A DNA stretch of 64,000 nucleotides from Monoplex corrugatus. Taxonomy: Eukaryota > Mollusca > Gastropoda > Littorinimorpha > Ranellidae. The stretch spans positions 24,408,505 through 24,472,504 of the forward strand of contig JAPXFY010000015.1 in NCBI GenBank assembly GCA_030674185.1, written 5' to 3'. Under the pieces are notes generated by a model. The model was not told the origin of the DNA. It made no database searches and saw only the letters and a program-made list of their open reading frames with translations. Shown here one piece after another: positions 8,783 to 20,868 of the stretch. The translations under genes and the position numbers were made by a program. Numbering within the stretch: position 1 is the first letter of the stretch; each line of letters opens with the position of its first letter.

Positions 8783-9748
8783 ATGAATTTTCTATCCTAC
8801 GCTGCTCCATCTCCTGTAAAAGAAAACTACCTTATGGGGAAACTCTGGTATCAAAAGCAAGACAAAATCACAGGGCGGAGAGATGGCAGACTGTGTTCTA
8901 CTTGGCTTGCTTCTCACCCTATTGTTTTGGGGGGCATTTTACTGAGATGCGGAGACGTCGAGCAAAATCCGGGACCTGGACCCTCCAGAGCAGACAACAA
9001 GAGGCAGACCAGGCTGACTGACGTGTCACACAGGACCTCGACCGACCGCATCGGAAAGCGGGCAGACTCCTCTCTGCAGCAGTCCACGTTGGAAGACTTG
9101 GCTGAAATGCTGAAGGCCATGACCAACTCGATGAACAGTGAGTTTGGTAAAGTAAACGAAGGAGTGGCACAGCTGAATGAGCGGTATTCATCTTTGGACA
9201 GAGGTATCAGGGATCTGAGAGAGGAGGTGGGAGTTTTGCGGTCAGAAAATAAGAAATTAATGGAAATAAACTCGGAGTTGGTAAATAGAGTAGAAGAATT
9301 AGAAAGAAAAACAGATGATCTCGAGGGAAGATCCAAGAGGAACAATTTGAATTTTTACGGAATTGCCAGGGGACAAAACGAGACCAATGATCAGTGCGAA
9401 GGAAAATTGAAAGATGTGCTGACAGACCAATTAGAGCTGTCACAAGATATAGAATTCGATAGAGTGCACCTTATTAACACAAAGCCTGACTCACCGATCA
9501 TTGCCCGTTGCTGCTTCTATAGACAAAAAAAATTAATTCTGAAATCTAAAAGGAAACTGAAAGGCAGCAACGTTTTCATTGGTGAAGACTTCTCTGCACG
9601 GGTTCGAGAGATCAGACGTAAGTTGTCTCCACATCTGAAAAAAGCTAGGGAAAGTGGCAAAAAAGCGGCTATGGTCTTTGACCATTTGATTATTGATGGG
9701 AAAAAATTGTATTTAGGGGACAATGGTACTTTGGAGGAAAAGGGATAG
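8783..9748 (+). CDS. LINE A ORF1 protein with 2A-like peptide and coiled coil
   Basis: 321 codons. Residues 57-65 are GDVEQNPGP (bases 8951-8977), a full match to the 2A 'D-x-E-x-N-P-G-P' ribosome-skipping signature, preceded by GGILLRC. Residues about 100-185 form a heptad-rich coiled coil (FGKVNEGVAQL ... SELVNRVEELERKTDDLE). An RRM-like part follows (KRNNLNFYGIA ... FDRVHLINTK) and a basic C-terminal domain (VREIRRKLSPHLKKARESGK), as in L1-ORF1-type nucleic-acid chaperones. The product would bind LINE RNA. The frame before the 2A motif is probably shifted: a hydrophobic leader lies in the next frame from 8883, and ATG 8783 may not be the real start. Confidence 0.85.
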   Translation: MNFLSYAAPSPVKENYLMGKLWYQKQDKITGRRDGRLCSTWLASHPIVLGGILLRCGDVEQNPGPGPSRADNKRQTRLTDVSHRTSTDRIGKRADSSLQQSTLEDLAEMLKAMTNSMNSEFGKVNEGVAQLNERYSSLDRGIRDLREEVGVLRSENKKLMEINSELVNRVEELERKTDDLEGRSKRNNLNFYGIARGQNETNDQCEGKLKDVLTDQLELSQDIEFDRVHLINTKPDSPIIARCCFYRQKKLILKSKRKLKGSNVFIGEDFSARVREIRRKLSPHLKKARESGKKAAMVFDHLIIDGKKLYLGDNGTLEEKG

Positions 9749-9802
9749 GGGGTCGGCCGGCCCTGTGACAGTGGCTGTTTTTGTCCTGGGGGAACTGATA
9801 GG

Positions 9803-12800
9803 GTGAACCAAGGGGTGGCGGCACCGGGAGCGAGTTCGCCTGTCAGTGCGGCTTTTGAGCACATCGTGTTGGGACAGGGTGGTGAGCGCTCTGACAATGG
9901 GGAACACGAGGGGATTGCAACGGTCACAGAAAATAAATATGCCTTTTCGTTCCTATCATGGAATATAAATGGTCTGTTGACAAAATTTTGTGATCATGAT
10001 TTTGTTAATTTTGTCTGTAAGTTTGATTTTGTTTGTCTAGTTGAGACATTTGTGGAACATGTCCAGACTGACATTTCATGGATTTAAAGTTTTTTTGTAA
10101 ACCTGCCATAAAAATTGTCTAAAAAAGGGAGACGATCAGGTGGAGTTGTTTGTCTGGTAAAAAATGAATTTCTACCCTTTGTCAAAAAAGTTGAGGTTAA
10201 TGAACATGTTAATTGCTGTGCATTTGTTATCAGTAAGCAGTTGTTTGGAGTTCAGAAAGATGTGTTGTATGTTTGTTCATATGTCCCACCAGAAGGTTCT
10301 CCATTTTATGAGTATTTTGATGTTTCAAACGGAACTGAGTTACTAGAAGAATATCTCATTGATCTCCTGATAAAAAATGATTATTGGGTTATTTTGTGTG
10401 GGGATTTGAACAGTAGGACGTCTAAAATTCGCCATGATATTCATGTAAACAATATCCTTGAAATGCAATGTAGAAGTCAGCCAAATAGTGTTAACTGCTG
10501 CTCTCAGGATTTATTTTTAAATAACTATGGTAAATTACTTTTGAATATGTGTACGTCATTAGATCTGTGTATTTTAAATGGTGTATGTAAAGGTGACCTT
10601 CAAGGTCGCTATACATATATTTCTGATTTGGGTAATAGTGTCAATGATTACTTTATTTTTTCAAACGATCTGTTTTCTCTTGTTTGCGATTCATGTGAAT
10701 TAGCTGTCGATGAGAGAATTGAATCTAATCATATGCCTGTAACAGTGTGTATTGCCTTCCCAAAAGGAAATAAACCCGTAACTGTTAACACAGAATGAAA
10801 ATGACATGATCAAAAAAATTGTTTGGAAAAATGAGTCTGTTCATGTTTATTATGAAAATCTGTGTAAAGAAGAATCACAGACACAGTTTAGTGCTGCTAC
10901 AGATTTAATTGACGTGAATGTTAATGATGCTCTCGACTTGTTTAATGAATGTATTAAGAAATGTGCTCGTTGTATGCAAAAGCGTGTATATATTAACAAA
11001 AGTAAGACACCATGTGATTGGTTTGATCAGGAATGTGTAGGTAAGAAAAGATACGTCAGGAGACTGTTAAAAAGAAGCCAACGGTCATTAAAACCAGAAG
11101 ACCAACACGAGTATTTAGTTGCCAGACGTGAATATAAGAATCTGCTAAAGAAAAAGAAAAAACAGTTTAATGAAAACATTGCTGGATAAAACTCTTATCA
11201 TCTATAAAAAGTCAGGGAATTTTGGGACACTGTTCGCAGAGTTTCATTTAAAGGAAACAACCAAAAAGCAATATTGCACTTGACACATGGTTCCAACACT
11301 TTAAAGCATTGCTCGAAATAGAGAATGTTAATGGTACGGAACATGACGATGTATGTTGTGAGGTACTGATGATGAGGGGAGTGGATATAATGGATCGGCA
11401 ATCTCGACAGAAGAGGTATTACTTGCATTGAGAAAGCTGAAAAATAGGAAATCACCTGGCCCAGATGGTATTATTAGTGATTAGACTCCTTAAAGAATCA
11501 AGTGATCAGGTAGTACAATTTTTTGTAAGATTATTCAGTAGACTTTTTGATTATGGTGAGTTTCCTCGAAACTGGTCTGAATCAATCATGGTACCTCTTT
11601 TTAAAAAAGGTGATATTAATAACCCAAATAATTATAGGGGCATTTCTCTTAGTGATGTAAGTAGCAAACTATTTTGTACGATTATCAATAACAGATTACA
11701 GGAATGGGTAGAAGAAAATAGTATTACTGGTGATCACCAAGCAGGGTTTAAAAAAGGATATTCAACAGTAGATCATATATTATTTACTTTACATGCTGTT
11801 GTACAAAAACAGTTTACACACAATCGCAAACTTTATGTAGCTTTTATAGATTTCCAAAAGGCATTTGATTCTATCAACAGGAATTTACTTTGGCCAATCT
11901 TACTTAAAAATGGTATTAAAGGTAAACTATATAAATGTGTCAAAAGCATGTATAAGACTGTTAAATCAAAGGTAAGATGTGGAGCTAAATTCACTGACTT
12001 TATCAACTGCACAACTGGAGTGAGACAGGGAGATGCATGTAGTCCGGTATTGTTCTGTCTTTTCATAAATGAATTAGCGCTAGAAGTAATAAATAATGGA
12101 AAACATGGAGCTATTTTGTCTCGAGATGCATTTGAACTGTTCATTCTGTTATTGGCTGATGATGTTGTTCTGTTGTCAGAAACAGTTGCTGGATTGCAGG
12201 CGCAGTTGAATAGCTTACAACGTGCTGCGTCTTCGCTCCAGCTAAAAGTTAATATGAGTAAAACTAATATTATTGTATTTAGAAAAGGTGGATATTTAGG
12301 TGCAAGAGAACGATGGGTGTATGATGGTGCGGTAATGCCTGTTGTAAATATTTACAAGTATTTGGGGAATTTTTTTTCACTACGCGATTGAGTTATGTTG
12401 TTGCTTGTAAGGATCTTGCCAGTAGAGCTAAAAATGCATTGTTATGGATTATGAAGAAACTGTACAGTCTTAATAATAATTCTTTGGAACTGTTTGTTAA
12501 GCTTTTTGATTCCCATATCCAACCAATTATGCAATATGGCTCCGAAATTTGGGGCTAGAGAAAGCTGTTGTTCATTGTGAATCAGTTCATTTGTTTGCCC
12601 TTAAAAAGTTTTTGGGAATAGATAGGAGAACGCCTAATGATTTTGTGTATGGCGAAACTAATCGTTACCCAGTATATGTGAATTCTGCTGTTAATTGTAT
12701 CTGATATTGGCTCAGATTATTACATATGGATAAATTTAGGATACCATGGAAAGCATATAAAATGCTGCATGATCTAGATGCCAGTGGTAAGAAAAACTGG

Positions 12801-13277
12801 GTATCGAATGTACGTTTGTGTTTGTACAAATATGGATTTGGATATGTGTGGTTATATCAGGGAGTCGGTAGTGTGAATGGCTTTATTCGTATTTTTCGTC
12901 AACGCTTGATAGACTGTAGATGGCAGGATTGGAATTATCATATTAACAACAGCAAAAGATTTAATTTATACAGAACATTTAGTAGTGTATCTGAAATAAA
13001 ACTGTATTTGCAGCTAAATTTAGAACGACATGTGAAGTATATTACAACAAGATTTAGGTTTGGTGTATCTGATTTGGCTGTACATCGATATAGATATAAA
13101 GTATTAAATGATAATGATTTATTATGTCCATTATGCAAAGAATCTAAAGAAGACGAAGTACATTTGTCTTTTGTTGTAAAGCACTTACAGATTTTAGGGA
13201 AAAGTTTATTCAGCCTAAGTATTATAGACAGCCTTGTCTGTTTAAACTGTGCTTGTTGTTGTCATCAACAAATATAG
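9803..13277 (+). pseudogene. LINE A ORF2 (endonuclease-reverse transcriptase), frameshifted
   Basis: Pieces in order: 9803-10087 starts the AP-endonuclease domain (FSFLSWNINGLLTKF, CLVETF); 10115-10798 continues it (RRSGGVVCLVK, ILCGDLNSR, ESNHMPV in place of the usual S-D-H-x-P); 10806-11189 is the linker (KTPCDWFDQECVGKKR); 11465-12391 is the RT (VPLFKKGDINNPNNYRGISL, AFIDFQKAFDSI, GVRQGDACSPVLF, LLADDVVLLS at the catalytic site); 12726-13277 is the C-terminal region with CPLCKESKEDEVHLSF. At least four frame changes and stops separate them, including one inside the endonuclease and one before the RT. Confidence 0.9.
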
Positions 13278-13458
13278 AAGTTGTCCGCAAATTTTCTGTG
13301 TTCTTATATAAAGCTATGAAATTTAGAGAAAATGCTGTGTCATAAGATGAGTTATGGATATGTATAATTCAAACCTTTTGGTGCATTATTTAGAAGGTAT
13401 TGTATTGTTCACATACCCCTTCATAAGGAGCCAAGGCCTAATATGAATAAACTATCTG

Positions 13459-13462
<4 letters not shown>

Positions 13463-13517
<55 letters not shown>

Positions 13518-13523
13518 CTCTCA
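13463..13523. repeat. (TC)n microsatellite at the LINE A 3' end
   Basis: TC repeat starting directly after AATAAACTATCTGAAG of LINE A. It may be part of the target site or the tail of the element. Confidence 0.95.
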
Positions 13524-14994
13524 TCAAATACGTGGAACCATCGTAAAAAACACTTGCAAATGTCGAGAAAATAGTCTTTTTTAAAAAAAAAGACATAGTT
13601 CTGTTTGATCGACTGGACGGTAATGCAAAATTTGTAATAATGTGCAGTTATATAGATTAGTAGAATTATACTACCGTGATGTGGTATCGCATCCCTCCCT
13701 CGCCATCACCACTACTTCCACCACCATTGTGTCCGGCATGTCCTCATGTGAATGAGTGATTGGGCGAAAAAACTTCCATATTAAATCGTTTCGTGCTCCG
13801 CCTTTTTGGTTTATATTTGTTTCTTTTATTCATCTGTCCTCTTTTTTTTTTAAGATAAAAAGGATTTTATTTCTTATCGACCTGAGAGAGGTGATGAGAG
13901 AGAATGTGCGTGTGTGTGTGTGTGCGCGCTCGCGCTCAAAAATATGTGCCAGATACATCTTTACCAAATTTGGGTCAAAGACGTGGACAATTGAGGAGTC
14001 ACGAACACATAGGTTTGGAATTTATTGCGGGAAGGTCATGGTCACTGGGACCAAACGAGTGCCTAAGGTCAGGACTTTTTGAGAAAGGTGTGTGAATAGC
14101 ATTTTCTTGGGAACTTGTGTCAATATTTAAAATCTGTTTCCTTTTTTGTCTCAATAAAGCATTGTCTTCGCTTTTGTTTGATCTGGTCCTGCTTCGAAAT
14201 CTGGTTGTTCTGGTGGAAGCAGAACCTCAAATCGATTTTTCTCAACCGTTTTTGATTGAACAAATGATTTTTTGTGGAGTCATTGTGCATATTTAACCAG
14301 TTAAAGCTGTCATATTAAAAATAGTCAAGCCTTATACAGTTTTTATTCTTTCAGTTATGAAAACATTTGTGTGGACAGCAACATTTCCAGGTAAGAATGA
14401 AATGAAGACAGGTTTATCGTTTTAGTAGCATTTTGAGTTGGACTCGTGAATGCCTTAACTTTGATGACCTTGCCTTGATCTATGAGATTGCGGAAATATG
14501 TGTATTATAGTACAATTATCGCAGTTTTTCAGTGACTGCAACCAAGTTTTACTTTTGATCAGATAATAATTTTCTATTAATCCTCCGTTTTTCGTTGACC
14601 TTAATTGATTTTCAAGGTCAGTTGTGTCTTCGTGGTTACACTGAGGAAGCATTGGTTTCCATAACAAACGTTGTTCACTATAATGGGATGTAATTTTCTT
14701 CTTCAACCTTGAATACCAAATCTTGTTCAGGGTTGGGGAAGGTAAAGAAGCAAAAAAGAAGGGTAGGACCTGCCCTTAAGCAGGAAGCCCAATAGTAGTG
14801 AGGCCGTCTACCACCCCTATCCCTGTCTGACCCGGCGGGATTATGGGACTACGTTTTTGCCTTTTATTTTTTCATTTATCTATCTGTTTCACAGGGCTAG
14901 AGTGTTTTGTTGTATTGTATTTTGCTTGTTGTTAGGATTGCTTTAAAATGATTGACTTTTCAAACTCAGCATAACAGTTTTTCATACTTGCTAG
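13524..14994. other. Intron 2, second half
   Basis: No gene. Holds a T-rich stretch, a short TG run at 13905-13924 with CGCGCTCGCGCTC, and at about 14035-14175 a dispersed repeat (GGTCATGGTCACTGGGACC, AGTGCCTAAGG) that recurs in diverged form at about 32325-32470. The rest is unremarkable. Confidence 0.6.
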
Positions 14995-15081
14995 ATTTCT
15001 ACGAGCGAGCTGAACCGTCGAAACAGGGAGCAGCATATAAAGAGGATGACCATCGCTCAGCTCAGCACTTCAATTCCTCAG
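14995..15081 (+). CDS. M13 peptidase exon 3 of window
   Basis: 29 codons, phase 0. The acceptor is TTGCTAG and the donor GTATTT. The peptide contains NREQHIKRMTIAQLSTSIPQ, equivalent to the family's 'Y-x-K-M-T-I-A-E-L-x-x-x-x-P' stretch. The longer open frame over the same bases is a shadow; the coding frame is the one continuing exon 2. Confidence 0.9.
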
Positions 15082-18000
15082 GTATTTGGGATGGTTTTAT
15101 CACTTTTGTTCTTTTTTCTCGTTTTTCCCGGTTTTTTTTTCTTCTTGTATGTTGCAAAATGTTATTTAGAGGACAAATAACTATGTATGTTTATGATACA
15201 AAAGTCCTGTAGCATTTCAATTCAATAAAACCTCACAAATAGCGCTAGTTAGAAGTAACCGATTTACAATGTAAAATTCCAGACATTGATCTAGTCATAG
15301 TTCGCGCATGCGTGTGTGTGTATGTGTGTGTGTGGTGGGGGGGGGGGGGGGGCGTGTGTATAAAACACGTACTATTGAAGACAGCCTAGATATTTTTGAT
15401 AATACGATTATTAGTAGTATTCGTAGTAGACTGGAATGTCTTCTGTTAGCATGTGTAGAGTAAATTAAACCCATTTTCAGATTCACACACGGTACTTGCG
15501 CTCATAATCGCTAGAGGCTTTAAACGTTCACATGATTCGCATAAACGAAAAATGTGGAAATGAAGATAAAGTTACATGGGACCGGGACACAATACTAAGA
15601 TTGTTTAAACCGTAATGAAGAAAGGATGAGTTACTAGAGTTTTTAGAAATGAGAAGAAAAAAGTTAATGAAGAAATTACATAGTTTTATATTAGAGAAAA
15701 TAAGAGAAATCAACATAAAACGTTACAAACTATGTGAGTCCATAGTATACTGGCATCAAACGTTGCCCTGTTGCATATGGGAGTGAAGATTAACGATACT
15801 TGTTCATTTTTCAAAACTGAAGGTGAGAGTTTTCATTGTACGTTTTCGAAATGTACAGTCACTCTGGCATTAGTTGCAAACACCATTCAGTAGCGATTGT
15901 GCCAGTGTCACCTCAGTAACATTAATCAGAAACATTTCTTGTGTCTTCTGATTTAAAATCTTTATCGTGTCAATCTATCAGATGCAAAGTTTTAGATCAG
16001 ATATGAACACAAAGTCAATATTGCGTGTTTCCGCTCTTAAAATGGCAAAAAAGCTTGAAATTGTTTATGAAACTGAAAAATAAGTTTCAGTGAGGAAAAA
16101 GTCTTAAGCTTATTCTGTCGTGTTTTCTTTGTCTGTTTTGATGTAAGAATTGAAAACTAGTCATACCGAAAGATCGACAAACTATGATGTGAAGAAAGAA
16201 AGCTTGTTAGTATTAAATGACATTGCAGAAGATTATTTATAAACTCGTTGTTGCCTGCATTGGGAAATCTCTGTTAACAGGACAGATTTACACAGGCAAA
16301 AACATATTCATACATTCGTATATCACAGCAGTCAATCGTAACCATCTCCTTTGACTACATTCACTATTCTGTTACCATCATTAAGATCAACTTTAGACTG
16401 AAACACACAACTTTAACAATTTCATGTGAAAACACACGATTGATCATTTGAAAGAAGGGCGGGAGAGTAGAACAACAGTTTCAAACAGGTTAATTCCACT
16501 CAGTCTTTTAAACTAATCTATAAACTAGCATAAACGAGACATTATTTGCGGTCGTCTCCTATTTGTCTTACAAGCTGAGGATTGAAAACATTTTTCAGAT
16601 GGCTAAAGAGGCTAAAGACTGATCTTGAAAATTGTGACATCTTTTATTCCTTTTCATGGAAAGATGCCAAATAGTTGCCGCTGGCCTTTTTTGTGATTTG
16701 TTTCAGTCGGTGATACTGATGGTAGTACGAGGGGCAGAGGATCATCTAGTAAATAGTGAAATGTCTTTTTTTGTTAATCATGATCAGTACCTTTCTGTAT
16801 TTCTTCGGTGCAACATCCCTTCACCTGAATGACCATTCCCATCTGTTGGGAAGGTCGGGAATGCCAGTTGCTCGGCGACCAGAGTTGATGTGTTGTACTT
16901 ACTTGACCATTTCTACTTCCAAGTCATCTAGGTAGTAGACATGTTCATCATGTAGGGGTTCTTTCAACTCGGGAATAGATCAGAGTCTAGAGGAATCTTA
17001 TCTGAACAATATGTGTATGACGTTACCCTCTTCAGTTTGCGGGAAGATGCGTTGTCATATGATATCAGTGGCAAATCGTATAAGTGTTAATAGTTTCATT
17101 AGAAACATCCAATAGCATATTAACATTTTATCCTATTGGAACACAGTGTACCACCAATACACTCTGTTATCATAGGTACACATCATCATCATCATCTTCA
17201 GGCTCACTTGCTTTTTTCTGAACTTGAGTGGGAGTGTGCACATTGACGATTGCTCTTAATTCTAGCTTCTAGTTTCTAACCCAGGTTTTGTCAGTGGCAA
17301 CTATTCAATATTAAAAGCAGTCAGCCTCATTTTTGTACCTGTTCAACAAGAGTCTCTGCAGCCATGACCACTCGTTGTTGTTGTTGTTTTAAGTATGCCG
17401 TTATATACCAAATCGAGCCAGCATACTGGTTGATATCATCAGCATTAACCAATCATCTGCCAATCAAGATTTCAGAGCTGTCACTGATTTAGGAATAGTC
17501 TATATTCAGCAAGAGCAAAATAGAAGACATTTTTGCTGCTTGTATAGACCACGCTTGACAAAGGCCAGTTGGCCGAAAATTTGTGCCTGTCTTGTATTGA
17601 ATACGCGTTCTTATTCTTTTTTCGTGTTTTTCTGGTTCCTGTTTGCTTGATCGCGGGCAGTCACACTTGTCTTGGATTTCGTATATAACTCAGTTTAGAC
17701 CAGCCTGTTTTTCACATGTCTGCCATGTAAAAATATCAACAATCAGATAGCAGCCAGTCAGCAGCCTGCTTGGCTTGATATGTCGTCTGCGAGTGTTTTC
17801 ATATCTTAAGTGTGGCAGTGCAGGTCCCACCTTGCTGTGACACATCTTCTCCCAGATTTAATTTTTTAAATTGCAGTAATTGATCCATGACTAATACCAG
17901 TGTCAGGAGTGATCTCTTCACACCATTTGCTTTTCTTTCAAATTTTGTGGAACTTCTTAAACAGTTTTCTTGTCAGTAGTTTCCACTGGTCTTCACTGAC

Positions 18001-18304
18001 AATGCTTATCTTTAGCATCATTTCGCCCATCTTAAAGAATAATGCTCATCAATAAACTGCAGCTTGCTAAAGAGATCGTACACTTTGTAGTGTTTTTGAT
18101 ATATCCGCGCCAAAATTTTATTTATAGCATTTAGAATAAATGCATGAGTGTTGTTCTTCAGCGCCAAACGTGGCCATGACGCTTGGAATGACTGTACCAA
18201 ACGTGACATCGTAGTGAATGACGTCACAATATTTTTACACAAGTTATTATTTAGACCATGGAGTAATAGGGCGTGTGTAAAGTTTTGGAGCAATGCAACT
18301 GTTA
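15082..18304. other. Intron 3, first part
   Basis: 3.2 kb of AT-rich intron without a recognisable gene. A TG run at 15309-15335 leads into a run of about 16 G (15337-15353). Around 17546-17655 is a repeat with hairpin AGGCC-AGTT-GGCC followed by GAAAATTTGTGCCTGTCTT, also present at 33439-33545. The remaining open frames have no codon-like pattern. Confidence 0.6.
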
Positions 18305-19490
18305 GAAGGGGAAACAGTCAGACGTCATAGTGATGGATTTTTCAAAAGCCTTCGACAAGGTCTGTCACTCCCTTTTAATCCACAAGCTCCGACATTACGG
18401 GATCACTGGCCAGGTCCACGAGTGGATCAAGAACTTCCTGGCAAACCGACAGCAGGCGGTGGTTGTTGATGGAGCTTCTTCAAAGGCCGTTCCAGTAGAG
18501 TCAGGAGTCCCCCAGGGATCAGTCCTGGGCCCTGCCCTTTTTCTCCTCTACATGAGCGACCTCCCTGAACAACTCTCCTCAACAGCACGGCTCTTTGCAG
18601 ATGACACTCTCTGCCACAAAACCATAACTTCCCCCCAAGACCAAAGGAAGCTACAAGACGACCTGGACCACAGGGCGGATTGGGAAACTAAATGGAAGAT
18701 GTCTTTCCACCCTGACAAGTGCCAAGCCCTCCATATCTCCAGGAAGAGAAACACACTGACTGGCACGTACCATCTCCACGGCCAAAACCTCAAAAGAGTA
18801 GAGGAGACAAAGTACCTGGGGGTCACCATCTCCCAAGACCTCAGCTGGGACACCACATCTCCAACATGACAAACAGGGCAAACAAGACCTTTGGTTTTCT
18901 CAGGCGAAACCTGAGAGTGGGTTCCATCAACATCAAGGAAACAGCCTACAAAGCCCTGGTACGTCCCACCCTAGAATATGCCTCACCAGTCTGGGACCCC
19001 TACACTACTAAAAACATTGAAAACATCGAGAAGGTCCAACGCCGTGCAGCTCGATGGGTTGTGAACCGCCACCGTCACACTTCAAGTGTCGATTCCATGC
19101 TGACACATTTACAGTGGTCCACCCTAGCAGACAGAAGAAGAATAGCAAGACTGACCACCTTCTTCAAATACCATCGAGAAGAGGTCAGCATCAATACCCC
19201 ATTCAGGCCCACACCAAACACCCCAGCACGGTCGACAAGACAGTCACACAGGGAGACGTATCTTCCTCCCTGCCTGTAAAACGAACTACAGGAAATATTC
19301 ATTCTTCCCGAGGACTGTCAGGGACTGGAACAGTCTACCCCCCGAGGTTATCTCTTCAGCCTCGGTGGAGTGTTTCAAGTCCCGAATCTGACCAGCCACC
19401 CCCCTTCCCCCATCCTCTACCACCACCCCACCCCCAAAGCCAGTTCTACATACCAGCGTCCTAGCCAGCGGAAATCCCCAGTTTCTAAAC
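18305..19490 (+). pseudogene. CR1/jockey-like LINE, 5'-truncated reverse transcriptase
   Basis: Starts inside the RT palm: DVIVMDFSKAFDKVCHSLL, then GVPQGSVLGPALFLLY, LFADDTLCHK (catalytic F-A-D-D), KYLGVTISQDLSWDT. A frameshift near 18860 moves to HHISNMTNRANKTFGFLRRN, ALVRPTLEYASPVWDP, VQRRAARWV; another near 19270 precedes RTVRDWNSLPPEV, the typical C-terminal end. This segment order is standard for CR1/jockey-type ORF2. It is GC-richer than the neighbouring intron. 5' truncation is the normal outcome of LINE integration; this copy cannot move. Confidence 0.92.
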
Positions 19491-20176
19491 GCATCAGAAC
19501 CATCAAAAGGATGATGGTGGATGTTTCAAGAAAGAAGAAGGTTACTTTTCAAGTTATCAGGACATTTCGCGCTATTTATTATTATTGGATGACATCGTAA
19601 ACCATCAAACAAATGAAAAAGTGATGACACTTTGATTAAGCCATTTGTAAGTGTGGGTTAAGAATGTACTGTCAGAAATAAAATGATCTGAGTTGTCAAG
19701 GAAACAAATCCTCTTTTAGTCATTTTTCAATGGCTTTTGCTTCTAGACAGTGATTTTAGACTAGACCGATTGTGATTTTAGAATCAATGGTCATACCTAG
19801 ATATCTGTATCGCTCCACAGGCTGTTCTTCACCACTGATCACTATCGGCTCAGGTTAGGAAACAGTTTCTTTAAAAACTAGAGAATGATATTGACTTACG
19901 CAGTGACGAGCTTCCGTGTGTGCGCGCGTGCGTGTCTGTGTGCGCTCGTGCAAGATAAAGATCATCTGAATGACACATTACAGAGTTTGTATTTAACACA
20001 GGAAAATTCTGACTTAGACAAAACTTTCCATCATCTTCTCAGCTTAATTATGTACGTTTTTGTTATTCGAAATAAAAGTTTTTTGACTTTCGTTATTGTA
20101 AATTGTTTAACTCATCATCATGGCTAGATATCTTGTGCATATTATGGTGTGAAGTGTTATTGTCTTTTACTTCTAG
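19491..20176. other. Intron 3 end with antisense LINE scrap
   Basis: No gene. On the minus strand about 19740-19860 reads EPIVISGEEQPVERYRYLG then MTIDSKI, resembling the 'Y-K-Y-L-G-x-x-x-D' region after the RT of a LINE; short and dead. The rest up to the exon 4 acceptor is unremarkable. Confidence 0.5.
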
Positions 20177-20309
20177 ATCAGCTGGACGAAGCTCGTCCTA
20201 GGTTTTTTCCATTACTATGGTTACAATGCAACAGAGAGCACAGAAGCGGAAGTGTTTGCTGAAGACTACTTCAAGTCCTTGGTGACACTTCTTAACTCGA
20301 CGGACAAGA
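20177..20309 (+). CDS. M13 peptidase exon 4 of window
   Basis: 44 codons plus one base. Acceptor CTTCTAG, donor GTAAGT. The peptide starts ISWTKLVLGFFHYYG and ends DYFKSLVTLLNSTDK, equivalent to the M13 segment 'W-x-x-F-x-N-x-x ... Y-x-x-x-L-x-x-L-I-N-x-T-D-R'. Two N-glycosylation sequons are present (NAT, NST). Joined to exon 5 the frame breaks by one base: the expected Ser codon needs one extra G before the donor. Confidence 0.92.
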
Positions 20310-20425
20310 GTAAGTTATCCCCATGTTTTTTGTTTGTTTGTTTTTTGTTTGTTTGGTTGTTTCTTGTTTTGTTTTTATGGTTTTATGGTTTTTTGTTTTG
20401 TTTTGGTTTGGTTTTGGTTTTGTTT
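20310..20425. repeat. T/G-rich TTTTG/TTTGTTTG repeat
   Basis: Low-complexity TTTG/TTTTG run right after the donor of M13 exon 4, next to the antisense retroposon (its A/T-rich tail in reverse complement). Confidence 0.8.
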
Positions 20426-20868
20426 TAAGCCCAGCCGACTGCATAGAGCCATACCAGGCTTCAACAGGAAAATAATCTGAGGAGATGCCCCCGGCATTGA
20501 CCACTCCGTCCAATGTATCGCACAGGGGATTTAGAAACACACCCGAATACAAATCTAAACATACGTAAGGACACAAGAACATATATATAAAAACAGGTAT
20601 AAATTACCTAAAATATCTCATTTCCCAAGATCAAAAAATGAACTTAATACATGTACCCAATTATCAATCATAAGAGAAACGTACGTAAGACTGTATTGAA
20701 CACATACAGGTGAATGGGCCGACCAGGCAGAAAATGAAAGGAAGAAATGACAGAAAGCAAAGGAACAAGGCAGAAACAGAGTGACAGAAAAGAGGAAATT
20801 TCTAGCATAGAATTTCCAGAAGGTGGGGATACTATTTGTACTGAAAGAGCCCCCGCATGGCCGAGTAA
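20426..20868 (-). mobile_element. Retroposon copy 5, antisense
   Basis: Reverse complement of the 545-bp family: tail GCCCAGCCGACTGCATAGAG at the left, head GGGGATACTATTTGTACTG then AGAGCCCCCGCATGG at the right. Somewhat shorter than the others, with an internal deletion. Confidence 0.82.

Larger units (their letters stand above)
8719..13462 (+). mobile_element. LINE A, near full-length APE-type non-LTR retrotransposon
   Basis: About 4.7 kb: a short 5' leader, ORF1 with 2A-like peptide and coiled coil, then ORF2 with endonuclease, reverse transcriptase and C-terminal Cys/His region, then a short 3' UTR with AATAAA. ORF2 is broken by several frameshifts, so the copy is not autonomous. TC microsatellites bound both ends, which suggests insertion into a TC tract or a TC-type 3' tail. 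The clade is uncertain: 2A-carrying APE-type LINEs are known among CR1, L2, Crack and Ingi groups. Confidence 0.88.

Noticed and set aside
14952..15212. 87-codon open frame over M13 exon 3
   Set aside because: Wrong frame; the frame continuing exons 2 and 4 carries the conserved residues.
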